Notes: generated by a model from the sequence alone, not told the origin. Positions 1 to 7,183 are shown, counted from the stretch's first letter. The stretch: DNA of 7,403 nt from Leyella stercorea (GCF_021531655.1 NZ_JADYUF010000075.1:1-7403), one strand, 5' to 3'. Numbers and translations are program-made.

Positions 1-230
1 GTATCTATTATTAGTTGATTATCAGTATTATACGCTCTAAACGGTAGAAAAGTGGCTATGTGGATTCTGTTTAGATACGAAAAGGTAATATTTAACGTAT
101 TTAACTTTTAGTTACACCAAAAACCAATGAAAAGGGATAGGATGAGGTGTTTCTACTGAAACCGCAGTATGAAAAGCAAAGGAGTCATACAGATTTTACT
201 ATGGTTCACGCATCTAAAAAATGGTATACA
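1..230. other. Upstream stretch without a convincing gene
   Basis: I find no supported gene in this AT-rich stretch. The longest plus-strand readings are a stop-to-stop run of about 30 codons near the left edge (19-111) and a 38-codon reading that starts at 169 and runs through the operator and promoter. Neither has family features. Small structures are a near-perfect tandem repeat of TATTTAAC (89-96 and 98-105, one base apart) and a 6-bp inverted repeat GTATGA/TCATAC (167-172 and 185-190). It most likely represents the intergenic region upstream of the efflux operon; the preceding gene is not visible. Confidence 0.5.
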
Positions 231-233
231 TAT

Positions 234-258
234 AACTTTGCAACCGTGTTGCAAAGTT
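234..258. promoter_or_regulatory. Perfect palindromic operator, Nur/Zur-like (Fur family)
   Basis: Two 11-base arms (234-244 and 248-258) are exact reverse complements around a 3-base centre, CGT. The core reads TTGCAA-N5-TTGCAA (238-243 and 249-254). That is the form described for the nickel-responsive Fur-family repressor Nur of Streptomyces (tTGCaa-N5-ttGCAA). It lies 7 bases upstream of the TATCTTTG promoter element and 34 bases before the first start codon, a normal place for a repressor to cover the promoter. The symmetry is seen directly. A Fur-family, metal-sensing dimer as ligand is inferred, and another dimeric regulator could bind here. Confidence 0.7.
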
Positions 259-265
259 TATTTGC

Positions 266-273
266 TATCTTTG
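266..273 (+). promoter_or_regulatory. Bacteroidetes -7 promoter element TATCTTTG
   Basis: TATCTTTG matches the Bacteroidetes primary-sigma -7 consensus TAnnTTTG exactly. It would start transcription at about 279-281, leaving a leader of only about 12-14 bases before the ATG at 293. No TTTG lies at the usual distance for a -33 element: the nearest, at 237-240 inside the palindrome, is 25 bases away, somewhat too far. A second TAnnTTTG match, TAACTTTG at 233-240, overlaps the left palindrome arm but has no visible -33 partner. The element is probably the operon promoter, with its -33 region covered by the operator. Confidence 0.5.
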
Positions 274-292
274 CAGCCAAATTGAAAATATA

Positions 293-685
293 ATGAAGCA
301 GAAGCTCTACATAACTATTTTGGCTTTGACAACAATTGTTTTGTTGGCATTGTCGTTTATACCGCACCATCATCACGAAAGTGCGGTATGTACCGTTGTG
401 GAGCATTGCAATAGCGACAACGCTGACAATGACAAACATACGTCACATAAGGACGATGGAACAAAGTGCTTCGAACAAGGCAGTTGGGATGTTGTGTCAG
501 TAAAGACTTTACATACAAGTAACATACATTATTTATATCATGCAATAGTATGGGCTTTATCTCGTATTATGGGATGGGTGTCAGAACCAACTAAGACGGT
601 GTTTGACACTCGCATACCTATTATTATAAAGGCGGAACTATTGCGGATAAATGGACTTAGGGCACCTCCTTTTTATCGTTTCTAA
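293..685 (+). CDS. Small exported His-rich protein, DUF6769-like (HHHH motif)
   Basis: A 130-residue protein of unknown function that opens the operon. Residues 4-23 form a hydrophobic export signal or membrane anchor, followed directly by F-I-P-H-H-H-H-E (His25-28). The next segment, about 29-62, is polar and rich in possible metal ligands: Cys33, His38, Cys39, His49, His52, Cys59 and many Asp. The end reads G-L-R-A-P-P, which with the HHHH motif I recall from small Bacteroidetes proteins named DUF6769, often placed near heavy-metal efflux genes; the family name is from memory. Residues 77-96 are moderately hydrophobic. A periplasmic metal-binding or metal-sensing role is inferred from the ligands and the neighbouring pump. 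The start ATG follows the A-rich leader ATTGAAAATATA; no Shine-Dalgarno is seen, as is usual in this phylum. A gap of 138 bases separates it from the next gene. Confidence 0.8.
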   Translation: MKQKLYITILALTTIVLLALSFIPHHHHESAVCTVVEHCNSDNADNDKHTSHKDDGTKCFEQGSWDVVSVKTLHTSNIHYLYHAIVWALSRIMGWVSEPTKTVFDTRIPIIIKAELLRINGLRAPPFYRF

Positions 686-823
686 TAGCGTTGTTTCTTT
701 TAAGGGGGGCAACGTACAGCGACTATACCTATTCATATGGAAGGTATAGTTACAAATCAATCATTTTTATTATGAACTTGCAAGTGCTTCAGTGTTTGGA
801 GCACAGGCATTAGTTATTGCAAA
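686..823 (+). other. Intercistronic gap between the small His-rich gene and the PAP2 gene
   Basis: This is the only sizeable gap inside the operon. It holds a 9-bp perfect inverted repeat (722-750) and a run of six G at 704-709 flanked by CGTTG/CAACG (689-693 and 710-714). A 13-codon reading starts at an ATG at 772 and ends at TAG 811-813, with no sign of being translated. I see no TAnnTTTG promoter element here, so the downstream genes probably depend on read-through from the upstream promoter. Confidence 0.45.
722..750 (+). repeat. Inverted repeat, 9-bp arms, possible stem-loop
   Basis: ACTATACCT (722-730) and AGGTATAGT (742-750) pair perfectly around an 11-base loop. The stem is AT-rich, and the next bases, TACAAATCAATC, are not a U-tract; a short T run appears only at 763-767. 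It is therefore a poor intrinsic terminator. It could be a partial terminator or an RNA-processing or stability element that sets the ratio of the His-rich protein to the pump, or a binding site for a dimeric regulator. Function is not known. Confidence 0.5.
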
Positions 824-1594
824 ATGTCAATTAAGGAAATTCTGGCGCTTGGCGCACTGGCTTTTCCTCTTTTGTCGTATGCACAAAGCAAAGACAGCTT
901 GACATTCACACAAGATAGCACAGACATGACTTCTATGAAGAGGTCAAGTGTCGTGCCTTATATTATACCAATGTCACTTATGTCGTATGGAACGGCAGAG
1001 GCTATTGTTATGAATAAAGGCAGGATGCTGAACTATGCTATCGGACATGAGGTTATAACCCACAAGCCAATAGCCATAGGGATTGATGACTATACACAGT
1101 ATGTGCCAGCTGTAAGCGTATTGGCATTAAATCTGTGCGGAGTAAAAAGTTGTCATAACCTAAAAGAACAAACGATGCTGTTGGGGTTGTCAAGTTTGCT
1201 GACGGCTATATCCGTAAATGGCTTGAAATACACAGTAAGAGAGATGCGTCCTAATGGCTCACGTCGCAATTCTTTTCCATCTGGGCATACAACAGTTGCC
1301 TTCATGGGGGTAGAACTCTTGTGGCAAGAATACAAGGACACTTCACCGTGGATAGGTATAGGTGGTTATGTCATAGCTGCAAGTACAGGAGCATTGCGTG
1401 TGTATAACAACAAGCATTGGATAGGAGACGTGGCATTTGGAGCAGGATTGGGTATTCTGTGTACGAAATTGGCATACAAGTTATATGAGCCGATTTCACG
1501 CAAGATGCACAACAAACAGTCCAAGCGAACAAACACTGTCTATCCATATTATAACGGACAACAAGGAGGACTAGCACTAACTATACAATTATAA
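824..1594 (+). CDS. PAP2-family membrane-associated phosphatase
   Basis: A 256-residue member of the type-2 phosphatidic acid phosphatase (PAP2) superfamily with all three catalytic motifs. These are K-x6-R-P (Lys135 to Arg142-Pro143), P-S-G-H (152-155, His155 the acid/base) and R-x5-H-x3-D (Arg192, nucleophile His198, Asp202). An N-terminal signal peptide ends near S-Y-A-Q (residues 18-21). Hydrophobic segments lie around 43-63, 93-107, 117-133, 155-168, 176-191 and 203-220. Family members remove phosphate from lipid phosphates such as phosphatidate, undecaprenyl pyrophosphate or lipid A, usually on the periplasmic face; the substrate cannot be told from sequence. The C-terminus is a soluble tail ending in the strand-like G-L-A-L-T-I-Q-L. 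Only 16 bases separate it from the pump gene, so co-transcription is likely. The ATG at 824 is preceded by no Shine-Dalgarno but gives a proper signal peptide. Confidence 0.9.
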   Translation: MSIKEILALGALAFPLLSYAQSKDSLTFTQDSTDMTSMKRSSVVPYIIPMSLMSYGTAEAIVMNKGRMLNYAIGHEVITHKPIAIGIDDYTQYVPAVSVLALNLCGVKSCHNLKEQTMLLGLSSLLTAISVNGLKYTVREMRPNGSRRNSFPSGHTTVAFMGVELLWQEYKDTSPWIGIGGYVIAASTGALRVYNNKHWIGDVAFGAGLGILCTKLAYKLYEPISRKMHNKQSKRTNTVYPYYNGQQGGLALTIQL

Positions 1595-1610
1595 TTAGAA
1601 CGATAAAGAA

Positions 1611-4600
1611 ATGTTTCAAAAAATAATTCAATTATCAATCAAGAACAAGGTAACTATAGGTATGTTGACCTTGGTGCTCATTATATGGGGCACATGGTCG
1701 TTGTCGCAGTTGCCTTTTGACTCTACACCTGATATTACAAATAATCAAGTACAGGTGATAACCCAAGCTCCATCATTGGGAGCGCAAGAGGTAGAGCAGT
1801 TTATAACCACTCCAGTAGAAATGGCTTTGGCCAACATTCCACGTGTGGAAGAACGCAGAAGCATCAGTAGCAGCGGCTTGTCTGTTATTACATTGGTTTT
1901 TGATGACGATGCAGATGTATATTGGGCTCGGCAGCAGGTAAGCCAACAACTAAAGGAGGCAGAGGAAGTCATACCACAAGGTAAGGCAACCATAGGTATG
2001 GCTCCTGTCACTACTGGTTTGGGAGAAATATTCCATTATACCATTCGTGCAAAGAAGGGATATGAGGACAAATACAGTTTGTCAGATTTACGTACCATCC
2101 AAGATTGGATAGTCCGCAAGCAATTGTCAGGAACACCTGGCGTTGCAGAAGTCAGCGGCTGGGGTGGATATGTGAAGCAGTATGAAGTGGCTGTGGATGC
2201 CGACCGTCTCAATGCTGTTGGTCTTACAGTTACAGAAGTTTACGATGCCCTTGAAGCAGGCAACGAGAACACAGGCGGAAGCTACATAGAGAAAAATAGT
2301 AACCAGTATTTTATCAGAGGCTTGGGACTTGTTTCAACACTCGAAGACATAGAGCGTATCCCTGTCAAGACAGTCAATGGCACGCCTATCTTGATACGTG
2401 ACATTGCAAAAGTACAATATGGTTATGCCACACGTTATGGTGCAGTTACACGCAATGGCGAGGGTGAAGTGGTGGCAGGTATCTCACTGATGCTGAAAGG
2501 TGAGAATTTCCAGCAAGTTATTAAGAACGTAAAAGAGCGTATTGCGCAGATTCAGAAGAGTCTGCCAGAGGGTGTAGTCATAGAACCATTCATAGACCGC
2601 ACTCAGTTGGTAGACCGTGTTACTGGAACCATCACCCGCAACCTTATCGAGGGTGGCCTCATTGTTGTGTTCATACTCGTTCTGTTCTTGGGTAATTATA
2701 GGGCAGGATTGGTGGTGGCATCCGTCATTCCGCTCGCTATGCTGTTTGCTTTTGGTATGATGCGGTTGTTTGGTGTCAGCGGAAACCTCATGAGTTTGGG
2801 AGCCATTGATTTTGGCTTGATCGTGGATGGCGCAGTGATTATCGTAGAAGCCGTATGCCACCATATAGGTATCAGTCGTGACAAATACCATGGCTTGCGC
2901 TTAACACAAGAGCAGATGGACAAGGAGATATATCATTCCGCTTCCAAGATTCGTAAGAGTGCAGCCTTTGGCGAAATCATTATCATGACGGTATATCTGC
3001 CATTGCTTACATTGGCTGGTATAGAAGGAAAGATGTTCCGTCCGATGGCACTTACCATTTTCTTCGCCATCCTTGGAGCGTTTATCCTTTCGCTTACCTA
3101 CGTACCAATGGCAAGTGCTCTGTTTCTTAGCAAGGAAAGTGTACATAAGACTAATTTGTCAGACCGTCTGATAAACAAGTTACAGAGTTGGTATAAGCCT
3201 ATCATCACCAAAAGTCTGCAACATAGCAAGGTGCTCATAGCTTCCATGGTGCTGCTGTTCGGCATCAGCCTTTTCGCTTTCACTCGTTTGGGCGGTGAGT
3301 TTATCCCGAATCTTGAAGAAGGTGACTTTGCAGCCGAAATCAGCATGGCACAAGGTACATCACTCTCTCAGATGGTGAAGACCTGCACTCAGGCAGAAAA
3401 GATATTGAAGTCTAAGTTCCCGGAGGTGAAGCAGGTGGTAACTCGCATCGGTAGTTCAGAGATTCCAACCGACCCAATGCCTATAGAACGAGCAGACATG
3501 CTTATAGCCCTCTATCCGAAAGCAGAATGGACATCTGCCAAGACAAAGGACGAACTCATGGAAAAGATGGAAGAAGCCTTGGGAGCTATTCCTGGAATGG
3601 AAGCCGAATTGACACAGCCAATCCAAATGCGAAACAACGAACTGATTACAGGTATTAAGCAGGATGTCGCCATCAAGATATACGGCAACGACCTTGATGC
3701 TCTGCAAGCATCCGCAAAGCGAGTGGCATCTCTTATCAAGCGTGTTGACGGGGTGTCTGACCCATTTGTCGAGAAAGTACAAGGTTTGCCACAGATTCAA
3801 GTAAAGTACAACCGAGATCAGCTGGCTAAATATGGCATTTCGATAAGAACTGCCAACAAGGTGCTTGAAACTGCTTTTGCAGGAAGCCGCTCGGGATATG
3901 TGTTTGAGGGCGACAAGCGATTCGACTTGGTGGTGCGTATGGACAAGGACTTACGTAATGATATAAAAGCTATAGAAAGTCTGTACCTTCCTCTGCCCGA
4001 TGGTGGAACAATTCCTCTCCAGCAAGTAGCACAGATTACATTGACTGATGCACCTGCACAGGTTACACATGAGGATGGACAGCGAAGGATATTTGTCGGT
4101 TTCAATGTAAGAGGACGAGACATACAGACCACAGTAGATGAAATTCAGGAGGTTTTAGACAAGGAACTAAAATTGCCAGCAGGTTATTATTACACTTATG
4201 GCGGTCAATTCCAAAATCTTCAAGAGGCAACCGGTCGTTTGATGCTGGCAGTTCCTTTGGCATTGCTCGTCATTTTGGGTTTGCTGTATGCTACGTTGAA
4301 GAATATCAGGGAAACCTTGTTCGTATTCTCAGCCATTCCTCTCTCTGCCATTGGTGGTGTGTGGGCTTTATGCCTGCGAGGTATGCCTTTCAGCATTTCC
4401 GCAGGTGTAGGTTTCATTGCCCTCTTTGGTGTGGCTGTACTGAACGGTATTGTACTGATAGGACAGTTCAATACTTTTGAGAAAGAAGGCGTGACGGATG
4501 TAAAAAAACGAGTGATAGATGGTTGTATGCTCCGTCTTCGTCCTGTCATCATGACCGCATTGGTAGCTTCCTTAGGTTTTATGCCTATGGCCTTGTCAAC

Positions 4601-4736
4601 TGGTGACGGTGCTGAGGTTCAACGACCGTTGGCTACTGTGGTCATCGGCGGATTGGTAACAGCCACGATATTGACACTTGTTGTCTTGCCATCTATTTAT
4701 AAGACATTCACCAAGAAAAAAGAAACAAACGTATGA
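1611..4736 (+). CDS. CusA/CzcA-family heavy-metal efflux RND transporter
   Basis: A full-length 1041-residue inner-membrane proton/metal antiporter, the motor of a tripartite efflux system. The RND layout is visible: first membrane helix about 13-32, periplasmic porter domain to about 340, helix cluster about 343-505, helix about 541-558, second porter domain to about 872, and the final helix cluster about 876-1030. The fourth-helix signature D400-F-G-x3-D406-G-A-x3-V-E413 is that of the Zn/Co/Cd branch (HME1). D400, D406 and E413 correspond to the proton-relay residues of CzcA. The residue after E413 is Ala, not the common Asn, and is followed by V-C-H-H. Aligned from memory with E. coli CusA, the Cu-binding Met573/623/672 positions read Glu576, Arg627 and Glu677, against copper/silver transport. 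Other family landmarks are T-D-P-M (620-623) and G-Q-F-Q-N-L (865-870). Its stop overlaps the next start by 4 bases (ATGA). The exact metal remains unproven. Confidence 0.96.
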   Translation: MFQKIIQLSIKNKVTIGMLTLVLIIWGTWSLSQLPFDSTPDITNNQVQVITQAPSLGAQEVEQFITTPVEMALANIPRVEERRSISSSGLSVITLVFDDDADVYWARQQVSQQLKEAEEVIPQGKATIGMAPVTTGLGEIFHYTIRAKKGYEDKYSLSDLRTIQDWIVRKQLSGTPGVAEVSGWGGYVKQYEVAVDADRLNAVGLTVTEVYDALEAGNENTGGSYIEKNSNQYFIRGLGLVSTLEDIERIPVKTVNGTPILIRDIAKVQYGYATRYGAVTRNGEGEVVAGISLMLKGENFQQVIKNVKERIAQIQKSLPEGVVIEPFIDRTQLVDRVTGTITRNLIEGGLIVVFILVLFLGNYRAGLVVASVIPLAMLFAFGMMRLFGVSGNLMSLGAIDFGLIVDGAVIIVEAVCHHIGISRDKYHGLRLTQEQMDKEIYHSASKIRKSAAFGEIIIMTVYLPLLTLAGIEGKMFRPMALTIFFAILGAFILSLTYVPMASALFLSKESVHKTNLSDRLINKLQSWYKPIITKSLQHSKVLIASMVLLFGISLFAFTRLGGEFIPNLEEGDFAAEISMAQGTSLSQMVKTCTQAEKILKSKFPEVKQVVTRIGSSEIPTDPMPIERADMLIALYPKAEWTSAKTKDELMEKMEEALGAIPGMEAELTQPIQMRNNELITGIKQDVAIKIYGNDLDALQASAKRVASLIKRVDGVSDPFVEKVQGLPQIQVKYNRDQLAKYGISIRTANKVLETAFAGSRSGYVFEGDKRFDLVVRMDKDLRNDIKAIESLYLPLPDGGTIPLQQVAQITLTDAPAQVTHEDGQRRIFVGFNVRGRDIQTTVDEIQEVLDKELKLPAGYYYTYGGQFQNLQEATGRLMLAVPLALLVILGLLYATLKNIRETLFVFSAIPLSAIGGVWALCLRGMPFSISAGVGFIALFGVAVLNGIVLIGQFNTFEKEGVTDVKKRVIDGCMLRLRPVIMTALVASLGFMPMALSTGDGAEVQRPLATVVIGGLVTATILTLVVLPSIYKTFTKKKETNV

Positions 4737-5974
4737 CAAGAATAAGATTGTTTATATTAGGCGTACTGTCTATGGCATTCGCCTCCATGTACGCACAAAA
4801 TGAGAGTTGGTCTTTGCAACAATGCATAGACCTCGCTCTTGACAACAGCCTATATATGAGAAATGGGCAAATTGCAGTTGGAAAAGCTAAAGACTTGCAG
4901 GGTACAACATTTGATATTGAAAAGACCTCTATAACGCTCAGCCAAGATCCGACATCTGGCGGAAGTCCAGACAATGGCATTTTGATAAGCCAGACCTTTG
5001 ATTTTCCTACGGTGTATAACGCCCGAAACAAGTTCTTGAAAGCTGAGACTGCCGTTGCGCAAAGTCAGGTGGCAATAGTAGGCAACCAGTTGGTAAGAGA
5101 TGTAACATCTGCATATTACTCGTGGCTTCATGCACATAGCACTTTGCTCGTGTTGCAAAAGCAAGACAGCGTATATCAGCACTTTCTGCAACTGGCATCG
5201 GCTAAGTACAAATCGGGGGAGGCTAACCAGTTGGAACAGATGAATGCACAACGATTGCTGAATGAAAATCGGATAAGTTTGCAAAGAGCAGAGAATGACT
5301 GCAAGAAATATTTATTGCAGTTGAAACAGCTCATCAATACCAATACTGACTTCACTCCTCAAAACGAGGGGTTGGCAAAACTACATGACGCGAATCTTGG
5401 GGAAACTAATTTCTCAGACACGCCACTTGGACGAAACATGCAAGCACGCCTCATAAGCAATGAACGTAGTGTTTCGCTTGCCAAGCAGGGGTATATGCCA
5501 AGCTTCACTCTCGGCTTTACAACACAGGCTGTCATCAAAGGATTCAATCCTTACAATGTTGACAGAAGTAGGTTTTCCAAAGGTAACTTCATGGGATTTG
5601 AGGTAGGCATCGGCATACCCCTGTTTTGGAAAAGCAATCGGTCAAAAGTCAAGGCTGCCAAACGTGATGTGGAGTTGGTGCAGAATGAGCGTGCATTGGC
5701 AGAACAGCAGCAGAAAACGCTTATGCGTGATGCCACAAATGAGTATATGAGAGCAAAACAAGTTCTTGATTATTACGAAAGACAAGGCAACGCCGAGGCA
5801 GCACTCATGGCGAAACTATCTCAGATAAACTACGAGAACGGAGAAATGGGGTATGTGGAATACATACAAAACCAAACTTCGGCTCTTGATGTACAACTTC
5901 GTTACATAGATGCTGTCAACGACTATAATCAAGCTATCATCAATATCAATTATCTCAACGGAAATAAACAATGA
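4733..5974 (+). CDS. TolC/CusC-like outer-membrane efflux protein
   Basis: A 413-residue outer-membrane factor that would form the trimeric exit duct for the RND pump. A signal peptide ends near A-S-M-Y-A-Q (17-22). The mature start S-W-S-L-Q-Q-C-I-D-L-A-L is the typical opening of the outer-membrane efflux protein (OEP) family. Two structural repeats follow, roughly 24-205 and 233-413. Each combines long Ala/Gln-rich helices with short strand regions (about 83-92, and 257-266 plus 288-298). There is no lipobox cysteine, unlike E. coli CusC, so this protein is probably not acylated; the adaptor is the lipoprotein here. It starts with a 4-base ATGA overlap on the pump gene and ends with an identical overlap on the adaptor gene, which implies translational coupling. 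Length is normal for the family in Bacteroidetes. Confidence 0.94.
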   Translation: MTRIRLFILGVLSMAFASMYAQNESWSLQQCIDLALDNSLYMRNGQIAVGKAKDLQGTTFDIEKTSITLSQDPTSGGSPDNGILISQTFDFPTVYNARNKFLKAETAVAQSQVAIVGNQLVRDVTSAYYSWLHAHSTLLVLQKQDSVYQHFLQLASAKYKSGEANQLEQMNAQRLLNENRISLQRAENDCKKYLLQLKQLINTNTDFTPQNEGLAKLHDANLGETNFSDTPLGRNMQARLISNERSVSLAKQGYMPSFTLGFTTQAVIKGFNPYNVDRSRFSKGNFMGFEVGIGIPLFWKSNRSKVKAAKRDVELVQNERALAEQQQKTLMRDATNEYMRAKQVLDYYERQGNAEAALMAKLSQINYENGEMGYVEYIQNQTSALDVQLRYIDAVNDYNQAIININYLNGNKQ

Positions 5975-7146
5975 AAACATTTAATATCATCATCATTGCT
6001 GTCATCAGCATATTTCTTGCATCATGCACAAAAGGCAAGCAGGAAGAAGTAAAGGAAAACAAAGTAGAGGAGCAAGGCTATGAAACCATTGAACTTACTC
6101 AAGAACAGATAAAGACGGTTGGCATTACGCTCGGCAAGGTTGAGAGTCGCTCTCTCAACAATGTGATACGTGCCAATGGCGAACTTCAGCTCAACCCGCA
6201 GGATATGGCAGACGTGACTTCTCTCGTAGGAGGTGTTGTCCGCAAAATTTATGTAACAGAAGGACAGCTGGTGAAAGCAGGTCAAGTGGTTGCACACATA
6301 GAGAATACCGAAATCGTAGGATTGCAGAAAGACTATCTCATTGCTGTAAAAGAGACCAATGTAACACATCAGGAGTTGCTACGCCAAAAGACATTGGCTT
6401 CACAGAAGGCAGGAGTGGAAAAGACCTTGCAACAGGCATCAGCAGCATACGAGATGGCACTGGCTCGCCAGACAGGGCTTTACAACCAGCTCCGTCAAAT
6501 TGGCATTAACACCAACCTTGTGAAACAAGGCAGAATCATACGGCAGGTAGCTATCTCTGCTCCAATTTCTGGCATCGTGACGAAGATAAGCATAAAGAGT
6601 GGAAGCTATACGGAAAGTTCACAATCATTGATGCAAGTAGCCAACAATGCCGCTGTGTTCTGCAACTTGAATGTTTTTGAGCGCAATATCAATCAAGTTG
6701 CTAAAGGGCAGAAAGTAGATTTCGTCATCACCAATAGCCCGAATATTCATTTCAAGGGAACAGTAAGAGAAATTAATCGCTCGATGGATTCTGACACCAA
6801 GGCTATATCCGTACGTGTCGGTATTGATACAAAGAACATCACTGAACTTATTCCTGGCATGTATGTGACAGGCATCATCAGTATGGGCAAACAAAATGTG
6901 CCAGCCTTGCCTGACGATGCTATTGTAAATGCCAATGGCAAGCAATATGTGTTCGTGCTTGAAAAAAAACACAAAGAAGGCAATGACGTAAAATATCAAT
7001 TCAAGCAGATGGAAGTCGTTGCAGGTGTAAGCGAATTGGGATATACGCAAATAGATTTCGTCGCTCCTATTAGCAAGAATGCAACTGTTGTCACTTCCAA
7101 TGCCTTCTACATAGCGTCTATGACGGCAGACCATGGGGAAGAATAA
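5971..7146 (+). CDS. RND periplasmic adaptor subunit (HlyD/CusB-like lipoprotein)
   Basis: A 391-residue membrane-fusion protein linking the RND pump to the TolC-like duct. The N-terminus has a lipoprotein signal with lipobox L-A-S-C (Cys19), so it should be anchored in a membrane by acylation. After a charged linker (20-35) come the first barrel-sandwich half (about 82-112, with G-G-V-V and the E-G-Q-L-V-K-A-G-Q turn) and an alpha-helical hairpin (about 113-180). The second barrel-sandwich half follows (about 193-225, A-P-I-S-G-I-V), then a beta-barrel (about 226-300) and a membrane-proximal domain (about 305-385). The N-terminal methionines used by CusB for copper handling are absent, in line with a non-copper pump. 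The C-terminus D-H-G-E-E retains one His. It is the last gene of the operon; a strong terminator follows 37 bases after its stop. An A8 run at 6962-6969 lies in frame within two Lys codons and does not break the gene. Confidence 0.94.
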   Translation: MKTFNIIIIAVISIFLASCTKGKQEEVKENKVEEQGYETIELTQEQIKTVGITLGKVESRSLNNVIRANGELQLNPQDMADVTSLVGGVVRKIYVTEGQLVKAGQVVAHIENTEIVGLQKDYLIAVKETNVTHQELLRQKTLASQKAGVEKTLQQASAAYEMALARQTGLYNQLRQIGINTNLVKQGRIIRQVAISAPISGIVTKISIKSGSYTESSQSLMQVANNAAVFCNLNVFERNINQVAKGQKVDFVITNSPNIHFKGTVREINRSMDSDTKAISVRVGIDTKNITELIPGMYVTGIISMGKQNVPALPDDAIVNANGKQYVFVLEKKHKEGNDVKYQFKQMEVVAGVSELGYTQIDFVAPISKNATVVTSNAFYIASMTADHGEE

Positions 7147-7183
7147 AAGGAAGAAACACAAATGAAATAATATACCTTTATAG

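Noticed and set aside
89..105. TATTTAAC tandem copies as an attachment site or iteron
   Set aside because: Only two AT-rich copies are present, with no integrase, replication gene or matching copy elsewhere in the window.
169..285. Plus-strand 38-codon reading starting at ATG 169
   Set aside because: It runs through the palindrome and promoter element, has no family features and no start context; it is better explained as regulatory DNA read by chance.
772..813. 13-codon reading before the PAP2 gene as a possible leader peptide
   Set aside because: It has no run of regulatory codons and no attenuator structure follows it; nothing supports translation.
1563..1569. AAGGAGG, a perfect Shine-Dalgarno sequence, upstream of the pump gene
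   Set aside because: It lies 41 bases before the ATG at 1611 and inside the PAP2 coding frame (Gln-Gly-Gly); no start codon sits at the right distance, and this phylum seldom uses such sites.
2484..2891. 135-codon minus-strand open frame inside the pump gene, and similar long antisense frames (for example 6625-7161)
   Set aside because: They lie fully opposite strongly supported genes, and their peptides have no recognisable domain composition; they are shadows of the coding strand.
6962..6969. A8 run as a programmed frameshift or phase-variation tract in the adaptor gene
   Set aside because: The frame is intact and continues through conserved adaptor sequence; a single A8 at two Lys codons is common in AT-rich genes, and no alternative product is evident.
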